Below are positions 6,755 to 14,923 of a stretch of 28,011 bases of DNA, in pieces (positions within the stretch are counted from its first letter, which is position 1; every line of letters starts with the position of its first letter). The stretch lies in IMG/VR virus record IMGVR_UViG_3300035698_014019, positions 1 to 28,011 of that record. One strand, given 5' to 3'. The notes under the pieces were generated by a model. The model made no database searches. It saw only the letters and a list, made by a program, of their open reading frames with translations, and was not told the DNA's origin. Made by a program: the position numbers and the translations under genes. Source of the stretch: a virus.

Positions 6755-6949
6755 TTATTTCTCCTTTCTTTTGTATTTCTTTTTCGCTTCAAAGTCACCA
6801 TCCCAAGGAATGGTATTTGTTGCTTTTATTACGACTTGAACACAGCTTCCGCAAAGCAATGAATCAACCCCTGCCTGATCATGCTTGTAAACAGTTCCGT
6901 CGTGATGAATTGTTCTTTCTCTCTTGAAACATCTTATGCAGTCTGTCAT
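6755..6949 (-). CDS. Cys-rich microprotein (64 aa), two CxxC pairs
   Basis: The ATG at 6949 follows AAGGAGGGAG. Pairs CIRC near the start and CGSC about 30 residues later make a zinc-ribbon arrangement, with a His-rich stretch between (TIHHDGTVYKHDQ). A Lys-rich tail ends the protein. It abuts the next microprotein gene directly. Its function is unknown; the form suits nucleic-acid or protein binding. Confidence 0.65.
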   Translation of the reverse strand: MTDCIRCFKRERTIHHDGTVYKHDQAGVDSLLCGSCVQVVIKATNTIPWDGDFEAKKKYKRKEK

Positions 6950-6994
6950 TGTTTTTCTCCCTCCTTTCTATTATATAATATATTTACTAATCCC

Positions 6995-7156
6995 TTAAAT
7001 TTTTATTTTCTCCCTCCTTCTGATCTTTCTCAAAATCTGATTGATTGTTTTATGACAGGTCTTGCAAAGATAATCTCCTTCGGATTCCAGTCCCTTGACC
7101 GCTTTCCATAATTCAGGTTTGCATTTGTGACAACTAACAATTGGAATTGTTGACAT
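6995..7156 (-). CDS. Cys-rich microprotein (53 aa), zinc-ribbon-like
   Basis: ATG 7156 follows GAAAGGAG. The sequence has SCHKCKPELW and, 20 residues on, YLCKTCHKTINQILRKIRRR: two CxxC knuckles followed by a basic helix, a plausible nucleic-acid-binding zinc ribbon. No named family. Confidence 0.6.
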   Translation of the reverse strand: MSTIPIVSCHKCKPELWKAVKGLESEGDYLCKTCHKTINQILRKIRRREKIKI

Positions 7157-7176
7157 AATTTTTTCTCCTTTCTGTT

Positions 7177-7374
7177 TTAAATTTCTGTAATTTTGTCATT
7201 GGTAGCTTTTTTTATTTCACTTAAAAAATATTTATTTGTACCTTTATTTAATCCCCTTATACTCTCAACTGCCACAATCATATCTCCACAATGTGGCGTA
7301 TCCCCTATCCAACTAACCCTAACCTTTTTATTTGTATAAGGCTCTTTTACAATTTGTCCAACTGTAATCTCCAT
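7177..7374 (-). CDS. Small hypothetical protein (65 aa), SH3-like barrel possible
   Basis: ATG 7374 is preceded by GAAAGGAG. Alternating hydrophobic strands (VGQIVKEPYTNKKVRVSWIG, then DMIVAVESIRG) suggest a small beta-barrel. No family assigned. It lies between the SNF2-like helicase gene and the zinc microproteins. Confidence 0.6.
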   Translation of the reverse strand: MEITVGQIVKEPYTNKKVRVSWIGDTPHCGDMIVAVESIRGLNKGTNKYFLSEIKKATNDKITEI

Positions 7375-7389
7375 TTCCTAACTCCTTTC

Positions 7390-9360
7390 TTATTTATTTA
7401 GCATTCTGTTCAAGAGTTCGGACAACAAAGACGAACCCTCAACCGCCTTGCCGTCAAGAACCTTTTCCAACACCTTTCGCTTCTTGTCAATCAACTCCGC
7501 GATCTCCTCTTCTATTGTATCATGGGCAATCAAATAGTATGCATTGACTGAATCCGCTTCCTGTCCTATTCTGTGAACTCTATCCTCTGCTTGATCATGC
7601 TCACCAGGCTGCCAGCCCAATTCCACAAAGCAAGTTGAACTGGCAGCAGTCAGAGTTATTCCAATTCCAGCCGCCTTGATATTTCCCACGAACAATTTGA
7701 TCTTGTTATTTGTTTGAAACTGGTCAACCGCTTCCTGTTTGGCCTTTTGATTGTTCCTGCCATCAAGTCTTACGGAAATTCCCTTGAACTCATCCATTAA
7801 GATATCGACCGTTTTATGATGAGTACAAAAGACAACCAGCTTCTCACCTGATTCGATAAAGTTCTGAATCCAGGAAATAATGCCATTCATCTTGCCCGCA
7901 ATGGTCAATTGTTTAAGGCCTTCGATCTCTGCCAAAGTCGATGCTTGTGCAGCACTTGCGGCCTTCTCATTTCCAAACTCCTTTCTGACCCAAGAAATGA
8001 AATCGACTTCTGCCTTATCGTATTCCTTTTTGTTATCGATCTCCAAAGGAATGACGATTCTAACCTTGGCGGGGAGATCTTTCATTACTTCTGACTTCTT
8101 GCGCCTGATCATTATTGACTTTGTGACTATTTCATGAAGCTTTTCAATATTGGATGCCCCTGAAAAATCCCACCCAAATCCATTGTGTTTGGCCCCACAA
8201 TATTCATGTGCGTACTTCCAGAAAGAAGGAAATCGCTCTGGCATGATCATGTTGAGACAATTGAAGAACTCAATTGGTCTGTTGACAATCGGCGTCCCTG
8301 ACAAAGCAATGATATTTTTTGTTCTTCTTGCCAAAGATCGTACTGCCTTGGTTCTCTGGGCTTTGTTGTTCTTTGTAAAGTGAACCTCGTCCATCACCAC
8401 TGTCTTATATTTAATAGATAACAGTTCCTTCTTTCTTGCGCTGACAATATCATAATTGATAATGGTAATGTCTGTAAGTCCTGCTCCGCCATTCGACTTG
8501 CCTGATAGGATCTGAACCGATAGATCAGGACACCACATCTTGCATTCCCTTTCCCAATTTAATTTGATTGAGGCGGGGACAATAACAAGTGCTGGCAAAG
8601 AAGTTTCCTTGTTAAGTTGTATCCATGCAAGGGCCTGTGCGGTCTTGCCTAATCCCATCTCATCCCCAATCAATGCCCTGCCCTTTCTGCTCTCTACGAA
8701 CTCAACGCCTCTTGTCTGAAACGGATACAAATTCATTCCCAAACCAGGAATATTGACAATCTTCTTTTCATCCTCATACTGCATTTTGTCATACCATTCT
8801 TGTAATTCAGAAGAAATGTCAAACTTCCATTCCCTTAATGCCTCAAAACTGTCAAGAGCAAGTGGACAAGTCCAAGGCTTGTCGTCAAGTTCGGGATTCC
8901 ATTTTCTGCCTGTCAATGTCTTGACATGACCTAAAGTTTCTCTGAACCTTGAATCGCCTCTTGGGAACTGAAATTTGATCAGGATTTTATTGTCAAGTAA
9001 CCCCGTCCATTTCAAAGTCTCGATCTCTTTTTTATCTACTGCTGCTTTTTTAATGGGCAAGGATTCAATATCAAGATGCTCCAGCTGTCCGCTATATTTC
9101 TCGATCTTTCTGCGGGCAAAGTCAATCTGTTTGGATGTTAAGAGTCCTCTCTTATTATAGAAGTCTGCAATATCGGAAAGGACTCCTGCATCATGTGAAT
9201 TAAACCCTCTGCCATTCTTATAATGAGTGTGTTTCATCATCTGCTCGTCCGCTTCCTGCTCTCTGTAAAGGGCTTGAAGCGCGCCGACTACAAACTTGTC
9301 GTCTTTGAGGCGTTCTGTTATGTCCGGTCGCTCGCTTTGGGCTTTATCGGATGTTTTCAT
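7390..9360 (-). CDS. SNF2-family DNA translocase/helicase with HARP-like N-terminal region (656 aa)
   Basis: Helicase motifs appear in order. LIGDEMGLGKTAQAL is motif I, VMDEVH is the DExH box, ALSGTPIVNRPIEFFN is motif III, and GWQPGEHDQAEDRVHRIGQ is motif VI with its arginine finger. These define the SWI2/SNF2 branch of SF2. The region before the ATPase (RGDSRFRETLGHVKTLTGRKWN to the next WT/W positions) resembles the HARP domain of SMARCAL1-like annealing helicases. ATP-driven movement on DNA is expected, plausibly for fork remodelling. I prefer ATG 9360, after a GGGGGAAAA site 13 nt past the preceding stop; an upstream ATG 9405 overlaps that gene. Confidence 0.9.
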   Translation of the reverse strand: MKTSDKAQSERPDITERLKDDKFVVGALQALYREQEADEQMMKHTHYKNGRGFNSHDAGVLSDIADFYNKRGLLTSKQIDFARRKIEKYSGQLEHLDIESLPIKKAAVDKKEIETLKWTGLLDNKILIKFQFPRGDSRFRETLGHVKTLTGRKWNPELDDKPWTCPLALDSFEALREWKFDISSELQEWYDKMQYEDEKKIVNIPGLGMNLYPFQTRGVEFVESRKGRALIGDEMGLGKTAQALAWIQLNKETSLPALVIVPASIKLNWERECKMWCPDLSVQILSGKSNGGAGLTDITIINYDIVSARKKELLSIKYKTVVMDEVHFTKNNKAQRTKAVRSLARRTKNIIALSGTPIVNRPIEFFNCLNMIMPERFPSFWKYAHEYCGAKHNGFGWDFSGASNIEKLHEIVTKSIMIRRKKSEVMKDLPAKVRIVIPLEIDNKKEYDKAEVDFISWVRKEFGNEKAASAAQASTLAEIEGLKQLTIAGKMNGIISWIQNFIESGEKLVVFCTHHKTVDILMDEFKGISVRLDGRNNQKAKQEAVDQFQTNNKIKLFVGNIKAAGIGITLTAASSTCFVELGWQPGEHDQAEDRVHRIGQEADSVNAYYLIAHDTIEEEIAELIDKKRKVLEKVLDGKAVEGSSLLSELLNRMLNK

Positions 9361-9374
9361 TTTTCCCCCTTTTT

Positions 9375-9773
9375 TTATTCCTTTCTTTGAACTCTTACTA
9401 TCCATGTTATTGCCTCTTCCAATGTAACATATCTTTTGATCACATAGAATTTATGTTGTTCCCCAACAAAAACCTTATTATAACAACTGTCTAAAAAATA
9501 CCAAGCGTCATCAATTTTAGCTTGAGCTTGGCAATGTTTATATTTTTTATCCACTATCTTTCCGAGAGCGATACGAATTTCATATCCATTTCTTCTTGCG
9601 GTCATTGCCTGGAAAACAGCCCTTGGTACACAACTTGCTGTCCATTTGACAGTAGTCGCATCATACCAAAGACTTTTCTGGTGAGCACATCCAGAGGAAA
9701 AATAAAAAATAAAAATCAGCACTAATATTCCACAACAAACAAGAATAACATTAAGGCATTTTTTTCTTATCAT
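9375..9773 (-). CDS. Lipoprotein with transglutaminase-like catalytic triad (132 aa)
   Basis: The N-terminus is a lipoprotein signal: basic start, hydrophobic core LVCCGILVLIFIFYF, then lipobox SSGC with Cys29. The mature part has TASC48VPRAVFQAMTARRNGYEIRIALGK, H80 in KHCQAQAK and D95 in AWYFLDS. This Cys-His-Asp order and spacing match transglutaminase-like (papain-fold) proteins, where Cys heads a helix and His and Asp lie on adjacent strands. An envelope-anchored enzyme made early could act in superinfection exclusion or host envelope remodelling, but that is inference. It is followed closely by the SNF2 gene. Confidence 0.65.
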   Translation of the reverse strand: MIRKKCLNVILVCCGILVLIFIFYFSSGCAHQKSLWYDATTVKWTASCVPRAVFQAMTARRNGYEIRIALGKIVDKKYKHCQAQAKIDDAWYFLDSCYNKVFVGEQHKFYVIKRYVTLEEAITWIVRVQRKE

Positions 9774-9785
9774 TTTTATTCCCCT

Positions 9786-10160
9786 TTACTCCGTCAGCTC
9801 TTTCAAGCCGGATTTTATTTCTTTGAATGTTTCCTGAATTGTTTGAAAAGGCCAATTCTTCTGACGCCTGAGATATTTCATTAAACTTTCACGACTGATT
9901 CCCCTGCCTGATTCTAATCCAATTTCCATAAGTTCTGTTGGGGAATCAAATACCAATTTGACCACGGCCTTTGCTTCGATCGAAAACGAAAAAAGCATTT
10001 CCTTGAACATAAAATGCCTTTCCGGAGTATTCATCACTTCTAAATTATCCGCTACAATGATTTTTCCGTCCTGCTCATAATAGTTCAACCCTTTTCTTTC
10101 CACGTCAATTTCAAATGCTTTTTCCTTATTGCTATACTTTCTCCTCTTGTACTTTCCCAT
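9786..10160 (-). CDS. Hypothetical protein (124 aa)
   Basis: Start ATG 10160 follows AAAGGGG. The N-terminus is basic (MGKYKRRKYSNKEKA), the middle forms strands (GKIIVADNLEVMN), and the C-terminal third is helical (TELMEIGLESGRGISRESLM, then LRRQKNWPFQTIQETFKEI), perhaps a helix-turn-helix. No family recognised. The start lies within the end of the preceding gene, so the two are coupled. Confidence 0.6.
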   Translation of the reverse strand: MGKYKRRKYSNKEKAFEIDVERKGLNYYEQDGKIIVADNLEVMNTPERHFMFKEMLFSFSIEAKAVVKLVFDSPTELMEIGLESGRGISRESLMKYLRRQKNWPFQTIQETFKEIKSGLKELTE

Positions 10161-10305
10161 GTTTTTCCCCTTTCTCATTATTTTCTTTCTCAAAGATTTT
10201 TCCGCAAGGTGTTTTTCTTATTAATAAAGGATCTCTTTCCTTTAAATTAGTATCGCCCCATCTGTTTTGGTGTGTTTTCAAATTCCTGTTTTGCAATCTT
10301 TCCAT
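10132..10305 (-). CDS. Small basic hypothetical protein (57 aa)
   Basis: ATG 10305 follows GAAAGGGG. The product is highly charged (HQNRWGDTNLKERDPLLIRK) with one Cys. It overlaps its neighbours by 28 bp at each end in different frames, a packing seen elsewhere in this operon. Function unknown. Confidence 0.5.
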   Translation of the reverse strand: MERLQNRNLKTHQNRWGDTNLKERDPLLIRKTPCGKIFEKENNEKGEKHGKVQEEKV

Positions 10306-10514
10306 TTTTCCCCTTTCTGTAAAGACAAACATTTTGTAGATTTTAATACTCCCTTATTTGTTCTTTTAAGAAACTCTTCATCCAAACCTTTGTCGCAAGA
10401 TGGACAGCCGCCTTCATTGTCAAAGTATTCACAAATTTCATGGGGCGGTATATGTTGCCAACAATACCTTCCGTCTGGAACTTCCATCGGAAGTAAAACA
10501 ATTTTCTTGGGCAT
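10278..10514 (-). CDS. Cys-containing hypothetical protein (78 aa)
   Basis: ATG 10514 follows GAAAGGAGAG. The sequence includes YCWQHIPPHEICEYF and GGCPSCDKG, so Cys18, Cys28, Cys37 and Cys40 could hold a zinc. The C-terminal third is Lys-rich. No family recognised. Confidence 0.6.
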   Translation of the reverse strand: MPKKIVLLPMEVPDGRYCWQHIPPHEICEYFDNEGGCPSCDKGLDEEFLKRTNKGVLKSTKCLSLQKGEKWKDCKTGI

Positions 10515-10571
10515 AATTTCTCTCCTTTCTCATTTAAAAGTTAATAAAAAAATGACTTCAACGCTTACTCA

Positions 10572-10598
10572 GAAGCCTAAATCCTCAAGTTAGGCTTC
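10572..10598 (-). terminator. Intergenic hairpin A (repeated element, possible attenuator or terminator)
   Basis: Arms GAAGCCTAA and TTAGGCTTC form a perfect 9-bp stem with a 9-nt loop just after the stop of the DUF3150-like gene. On the minus strand a T7 run comes about 20 nt later, then a TTAAC...GAAAGGAG leader. The same arrangement, with a related stem, recurs at 15423-15451. The distance from stem to T-run is too long for a textbook terminator, so RNA processing or attenuation is also possible. Confidence 0.4.
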
Positions 10599-10608
10599 CT
10601 GATAAATG

Positions 10609-11556
10609 TTAAATGTCCAATGCTCTCTCCAGCTTCACAACTGGCAAGGATTCAAAAGACTCAACCACATCTGACATTATCTTTCCGATTTCCTGTCGAT
10701 ATTCTTTGTCGTCTCTCAAATCCCCTGCATAAATTCCATCAAGAATCTGCTCGATATCATCAATGATATCAATGGAAGGCTGATCCTCATACGCCGTAAT
10801 CAGTTCCTTAAATCTTTGCAAAAAGACCTTCGGTTTTTCAACAGTGCTATCTTTGAACTTTGAATTTGGATCAACCAGCTTGTCTTTCAAATGAGCAAGA
10901 AGTTCAATCATTTCCTGGCGGGCTTTCGCTATTCCATCTTCAGTTGCCCGTTTCATCAGCTCGACAAACTTTTGATTTTCCCTTTCAACGATATCTTTGC
11001 TGACAACCCCAATTCCGTCTTCTCCAAACGGAACTGTTATCTTTTGCCACCCATAATCAAACCGGAACTTGTCAAGCAAGACCTCGACTGGAGGATAATT
11101 CTCCGGATTATATAATCCGGGATTATCGCTTGCAAATTTCTTCTCAAGTTCAGGATACTTCAAGGCAAACTCCGTCTTGCTCTCCTCAATCTGTTCCTTT
11201 GCCAATCTGCAAGCTTCCTCCATTTCCGCAAAGTCCTTTTCAAAAATGTAATAAACCCCTTCATGAAACCAAGGGGCACAAAGCCTGCGGGCTGTTGACT
11301 GAACCTGTGACATTGGCTTTGTAACCGCCGCCACTTCGTTACTGTCAATGAGCTTATGGACAGCGGATATCGCTTTGGCATCGTCTTGAAATTTTTCGTT
11401 CAAAACTTCCTTTGCAATCTTCTTTCGATTGCCCCAACTGCCTGTCTTGATCCAGAGCAGCCATCCCGCTTCCATTGCGGTCTTGACCATCTTCTGAGCC
11501 CTGTCTTCAGGAATAGTATAATAGTTACTCTTCTTAATTTTTCTTTTTCTTTTCAT
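10609..11556 (-). CDS. DUF3150-like phage protein (315 aa)
   Basis: A soluble, mainly helical protein: EVAAVTKPMSQVQSTARRL and LCAPWFHEGVYYIFEKDFAE near residues 75-110, a long coiled segment, then FRFDYGWQKITVPFG and a C-terminal helical half. The order resembles DUF3150 proteins, which in phages and plasmids often neighbour MoxR/AAA+ ATPase genes. A Ycf46-like ATPase is encoded about 1.4 kb upstream. ATG 11556 follows GAAAGGAG. The biochemical function is unknown. I judge the family by pattern only. Confidence 0.55.
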   Translation of the reverse strand: MKRKRKIKKSNYYTIPEDRAQKMVKTAMEAGWLLWIKTGSWGNRKKIAKEVLNEKFQDDAKAISAVHKLIDSNEVAAVTKPMSQVQSTARRLCAPWFHEGVYYIFEKDFAEMEEACRLAKEQIEESKTEFALKYPELEKKFASDNPGLYNPENYPPVEVLLDKFRFDYGWQKITVPFGEDGIGVVSKDIVERENQKFVELMKRATEDGIAKARQEMIELLAHLKDKLVDPNSKFKDSTVEKPKVFLQRFKELITAYEDQPSIDIIDDIEQILDGIYAGDLRDDKEYRQEIGKIMSDVVESFESLPVVKLERALDI

Positions 11557-11695
11557 TTTCTTTCTCCTTTCTTTTGATTACAAAGTTTATTTCCGCCGTT
11601 GCTTTCTTATGACATTTAGCGCAAATGCCATAAGAGACAGGTTCTTTTCTTCCTTCCTTTATAACTTTGTCGCACCACGCACAAATAACTTTCAT
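11534..11695 (-). CDS. Zinc-ribbon microprotein (53 aa)
   Basis: ATG 11695 follows GAAAGGGGG and overlaps the previous stop (ATGA). The core is VICAWCDKVIKEGRKEPVSY, then GICAKCHKKAT: two CxxC knuckles with a conserved S-x-GIC pattern seen in many small bacterial zinc proteins. A strongly basic tail follows. Nucleic-acid binding is likely but inferred. Confidence 0.7.
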   Translation of the reverse strand: MKVICAWCDKVIKEGRKEPVSYGICAKCHKKATAEINFVIKRKEKENEKKKKN

Positions 11696-12114
11696 ATATC
11701 CCCCTTTCTTGGTTGAACCCATCGCCTGATAATTGTTCGGGCATAATACTTACCACGCGTTTTGAAAAAAGAGTTCTGTGAGCTAAAAGAAAAATCTGGT
11801 CTCCAACCAGCAGGGCAGACTTTTAAGGCAAGGTCAATAAGTTCTGTGGGATCAGTTCTGTTATAAGCCCAACTCAAGCTCTCGGGTATTTCAAATTTCA
11901 AGGTTTTATTTTCATGTTTTTTGCCTATTTTGTCCAAGGCAATGACCTCTATTTCCTGACATTTAGTATATGCCAGCCTTGATAATGCCTGAGTAAATTG
12001 TTCAGAGGTTAAAACCACCTTTACGAACGTAACGCTTGCATCATAATCATGCAGTTCGATTGTAACTCCCGTATCGCTTGTCAATATTGTTATCCTTCCA
12101 TCTTTAAGTATCAT
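11692..12114 (-). CDS. Hypothetical protein (140 aa)
   Basis: Start ATG 12114 is preceded by AGGGAGG; an upstream ATG 12174 lacks a site. The first half is beta-rich (GRITILTSDTGVTIELHDYD, VTFVKVVLTSEQFTQALSRL), the second contains SWAYNRTDPTELIDLALKV and a basic C-terminus. No family recognised. The stretch 12115-12224 before the next gene shows nothing convincing. Confidence 0.6.
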   Translation of the reverse strand: MILKDGRITILTSDTGVTIELHDYDASVTFVKVVLTSEQFTQALSRLAYTKCQEIEVIALDKIGKKHENKTLKFEIPESLSWAYNRTDPTELIDLALKVCPAGWRPDFSFSSQNSFFKTRGKYYARTIIRRWVQPRKGDI

Positions 12115-12224
12115 TTCCTTACCTCCCTTTCTTGTTGAAAATTTTATGGGCGAGTTGCCTGCCAGGCCCCACATCCTGATCCACCAATCTCGTGTCCTAC
12201 ATGCGTCTACTGACAGGTCTTACC

Positions 12225-12479
12225 TTAAACTTCGTCTGCCCATTTTATCTCCTCATCATCCATTTCGCAAAGCTCCCAGAAGTCCCGATATTCCTGATCG
12301 GCAGCGGCTTCGTTTACTCGCTTCTGCACCAGGAAAGTCAAGGCACGTTCTAACTGACTTGGCAAGCCTTCAAATAGACAGGTTTCATGCACTGCCTCAT
12401 CGGCATCCAGAAACCTGTCCAGTGCCAAATCATAAGCATCTCCCACAAGTTCCTGAACCTGAAAATATCTTAGTCCCAT
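12225..12479 (-). CDS. Acidic hypothetical protein (84 aa)
   Basis: ATG 12479 has GGAGGA 8 nt upstream, lying in the end of the preceding paralogue gene. The product is acidic and helical (YDLALDRFLDADEAVHETCL, LCEMDDEEIKWADEV). Function unknown. Confidence 0.6.
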   Translation of the reverse strand: MGLRYFQVQELVGDAYDLALDRFLDADEAVHETCLFEGLPSQLERALTFLVQKRVNEAAADQEYRDFWELCEMDDEEIKWADEV

Positions 12480-12481
12480 AA

Positions 12482-12805
12482 TCAAATTCCTCCTATTCCA
12501 CTTTTTTTATTATTAGGCCTACATATAATTTGACACATTTTATTTTGAGACTGTTGATCAAATGGCGGAAGTTCCTGATCTCCCCAATTATATAGGCTAT
12601 CCATTGCTGAGTCAAAACTTTTAATATCGGTAACATTACTAAAAGCCTTAACAACAACACTCAATAAATCTTTCTCTCCTTCAGAAACCGGCAATGCTTC
12701 AAGTTTTTTAGCTATTATTTCAGCTAATTTAGATGAAGAAATTTTTTGTCTCTCTGCCTTTTTCCACCCCTCTTTAATATCAATTTCATATTTCCAGTTT
12801 GCCAT
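12482..12805 (-). CDS. Duplicated 107-aa protein, copy 2
   Basis: This copy is nearly identical to the product of 15842-16165: same length, over 85% identical residues by eye, with identical C-terminal half NWGDQELPPFDQQSQ through KSGIGG. The N-terminus NWKYEIDIKEGWKKAERQ is shared. Two Cys (CQIIC) near the end may bind metal. ATG 12805 follows GAGGAGGG. No family recognised. The copies flank the AAA+ ATPase gene and the genes between it and DUF1257. Confidence 0.75.
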   Translation of the reverse strand: MANWKYEIDIKEGWKKAERQKISSSKLAEIIAKKLEALPVSEGEKDLLSVVVKAFSNVTDIKSFDSAMDSLYNWGDQELPPFDQQSQNKMCQIICRPNNKKSGIGGI

Positions 12806-12908
12806 TTTTAACCCTCCTCTTTCTTTGTTATAGATTAATATTTAAGAAAACTCAATTCTTTTCCATTCCGCCTACAACCCTCCTAAGTTATAGACGGTAG
12901 CAAAAGAA

Positions 12909-14438
12909 TTAAATATCAACTGAACGGCTTGACTTCTTGCCGTTCATCTTAATTGATGTCGCGGGTATAGTCCTGCCCTTCGCCCATTTTCTCAACTGAC
13001 CAATTGAAGTATCCATCGTCTTGCTAACAGGTATAATCCATTCCTTGGTCTTGTCAATGGTTGTTTGCATGATGTTGGCCATCCTGCAAACCGACTTGAG
13101 TTCCGCTCCCGACCAGCCTGTCGTCCCGTCACCTGTCAAAGGACCCTTGACCTTGTAATGATTTTTATAAAAGTCAAGAATTGCTTTTCGCTCCTTGTCA
13201 TTCGGCAAGTCGATGAATATCGGGGCACAATCCCAACGTTCTGCCCTGAGATATTCGGGTGGAATCTTTGTAACATCGTTGCAGGTGGCAATAACATAAA
13301 TTCCGTCGCCATGATCTGACATCCACTTGAGCCATTGTGCCATAGCCCTTTCTGTTGTTCCGCCGTCATTGACGCCACGGCCTCCGATACCAGCCAATCC
13401 TTTTTCAAGTTCATCAATAAACACGATGATGCCAGGGGCCATCGCCTCAATTGCGTCAATCGCCCGTCGGACTTTTTCCTCTGTTTCACCGACAAGACTT
13501 CCCATGAATTGAGCAAACTCCAAAGTTACCATGAATTTCTTTGTCGCTTGGGCAAGGGCTTTTGCAAATGCGCTCTTGCCAGTTCCGGCAGGGCCTAACA
13601 AGATCATCCCCCTGGCCTTTGGATGATCGACCATGCTGAGTGCTAATTTTTTGAGGTTATCCATTCCCATCAAACTCTCAAATGTTTCTTGATATTCGAT
13701 GTATTTTACTCCTGCAACCTCTGCCAGAAATGATGCCCTCCGCTTTGTAACTGTGACAGGATCAAGCTGTCCGTCATTGAGAATCAGACTATAAAAATAG
13801 CTGTTCTCAACCTCCTGAGGAGTCATGCCCTTTGCCGCATTGACCAATTCCTGTCTCTTTTTCTTGTCGGGGACTTTGAATTTGTCCTTGACTTGTTTCT
13901 TGGCGACCCCGATTGCTTCGTCCAATATCTTTCCGATCTCTTCGCTTCCCGGCAAAGATATTTTCAAAGAAATGAAATCCCTGATCAGTTCCTTCGGCAT
14001 GGCATTGGAAATCGCCGTTTGGGCGATAATGATTATTATTTTTCTTCTGTCACTCGTCCTGAACAGAATCAGACGATCCTGAATCCATTGAACAAGGTCG
14101 TAACTGGCTTGGCCGCTTTGTTCGTCCTTCAAAAACCAGTGAAAGTTTTTCAAAATAACAACTGCGTTTTGCGGGCCTTCGCTAAGTTCCTTGAGTGGGT
14201 TCATCGGGTCGGCTTGATGTTCTCCTTCAAGCTCTTCCTCTCTTTCCTTTGTGATTGCCGGAGGGGCTGTAACGCCCCAGATTGCGATCTTTTCAAAAGG
14301 TTTCTGCTTCTGACTATTTTCATAGCCGAGCAGCTCGTCCTTGATCTGTTCACAGCCTTTTGGGATATCTTCACATTGTACAAAAAAGTGAGAATATCCC
14401 GCCCTCAGATAGTTTATGAGCCCTGTTTCCTGTGCCAT
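12909..14438 (-). CDS. Ycf46-like AAA+ ATPase (509 aa)
   Basis: The N-terminal half is a degenerate P-loop-like domain with VVILKNFHWFLKDEQ, IIIIIAQTAISNAMPKEL and a segment ending MTPQEVENSYFYSLI, the layout of Ycf46-type ATPases. The C-terminal half is a classic AAA+ module: Walker A G282PAGTGKS, Walker B IIVFIDE near 337-343, sensor 1 ATCND near 385-388 and Arg finger candidates in EYLRAERWD. The family is found in algae, cyanobacteria and many phages; its exact role is unknown. DUF1257 (Ycf35-like) and DUF2997 genes lie just upstream in the same operon. The start has AAAGGGGAG. Confidence 0.85.
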   Translation of the reverse strand: MAQETGLINYLRAGYSHFFVQCEDIPKGCEQIKDELLGYENSQKQKPFEKIAIWGVTAPPAITKEREEELEGEHQADPMNPLKELSEGPQNAVVILKNFHWFLKDEQSGQASYDLVQWIQDRLILFRTSDRRKIIIIIAQTAISNAMPKELIRDFISLKISLPGSEEIGKILDEAIGVAKKQVKDKFKVPDKKKRQELVNAAKGMTPQEVENSYFYSLILNDGQLDPVTVTKRRASFLAEVAGVKYIEYQETFESLMGMDNLKKLALSMVDHPKARGMILLGPAGTGKSAFAKALAQATKKFMVTLEFAQFMGSLVGETEEKVRRAIDAIEAMAPGIIVFIDELEKGLAGIGGRGVNDGGTTERAMAQWLKWMSDHGDGIYVIATCNDVTKIPPEYLRAERWDCAPIFIDLPNDKERKAILDFYKNHYKVKGPLTGDGTTGWSGAELKSVCRMANIMQTTIDKTKEWIIPVSKTMDTSIGQLRKWAKGRTIPATSIKMNGKKSSRSVDI

Positions 14439-14466
14439 AGTTCTGCTCCCCTTTCTTTGTTATAGA

Positions 14467-14901
14467 TTAAATGTCAAGGTAACGTTCGGTTGAAAATGTT
14501 ACTGGCTGGCTAACTTTTCTTTTAGTTTTTTGTTTTCTTGGTCTCCTTTTTCGCCAAGCAAATTCTTTGGACGGTGAAGCAGAAATTGATATATTCTGTT
14601 CTCTTTCGGCATTTCGTATTCGCTCGGCATTTCGTATTCGCTCGGCTAAATTTTCTCTCCTCATACGATCGGTCGCATCAGTATTCCTGATCAGAAAGTC
14701 GTTGTCCGTTACAAGATAGCCAAGATCATGTGCCCTTGCAATTGCTAAGTCTAAAAGACTTCCTTTATCCCGTTCCCTTGCTACTTTGATAAAGCAACAT
14801 AGTTTTTCTGGTCTTTTGATTCGCTCCAGACGAGTCGCAAGCTGCACCCAAGTCATATACGACCAGCGATATCGCTCATGCTCCATTAAATTTTCCTCCA
14901 T
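14467..14901 (-). CDS. Hypothetical protein with tandem ERIRNA repeat (144 aa)
   Basis: Starts at ATG 14901 (AGGGAGAG upstream) and at ATG 14886 (GGAGG 8 nt upstream) are both possible; the second has the stronger site. The front half is compact (RWSYMTWVQLATRLERIKRP). The middle holds two exact copies of ERIRNA from an 18-bp duplication. The tail is very basic (WRKRRPRKQKTKRKVSQP). No family is seen. Nucleic-acid binding is plausible from the charge. Confidence 0.6.
   Translation of the reverse strand: MEENLMEHERYRWSYMTWVQLATRLERIKRPEKLCCFIKVARERDKGSLLDLAIARAHDLGYLVTDNDFLIRNTDATDRMRRENLAERIRNAERIRNAEREQNISISASPSKEFAWRKRRPRKQKTKRKVSQPVTFSTERYLDI
14606..14646 (-). repeat. 18-bp tandem repeat, 2.3 copies, in frame
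   Basis: TCGGCATTTCGTATTCGC occurs at 14606-14623 and 14624-14641, followed by TCGGC. The unit is a multiple of three, so it adds six residues per copy without a frameshift. It is likely a slippage product. Confidence 0.85.
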
Positions 14902-14923
14902 AATCACTCTCCCTTCTTAAAAA

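Noticed and set aside
12115-12224. Extra N-terminal extension of the 140-residue protein from ATG 12174
   Set aside because: No ribosome binding site there, while AGGGAGG precedes ATG 12114.
13893-14465. 190-residue plus-strand frame
   Set aside because: Antisense shadow of the AAA+ ATPase gene, whose motifs are unambiguous.
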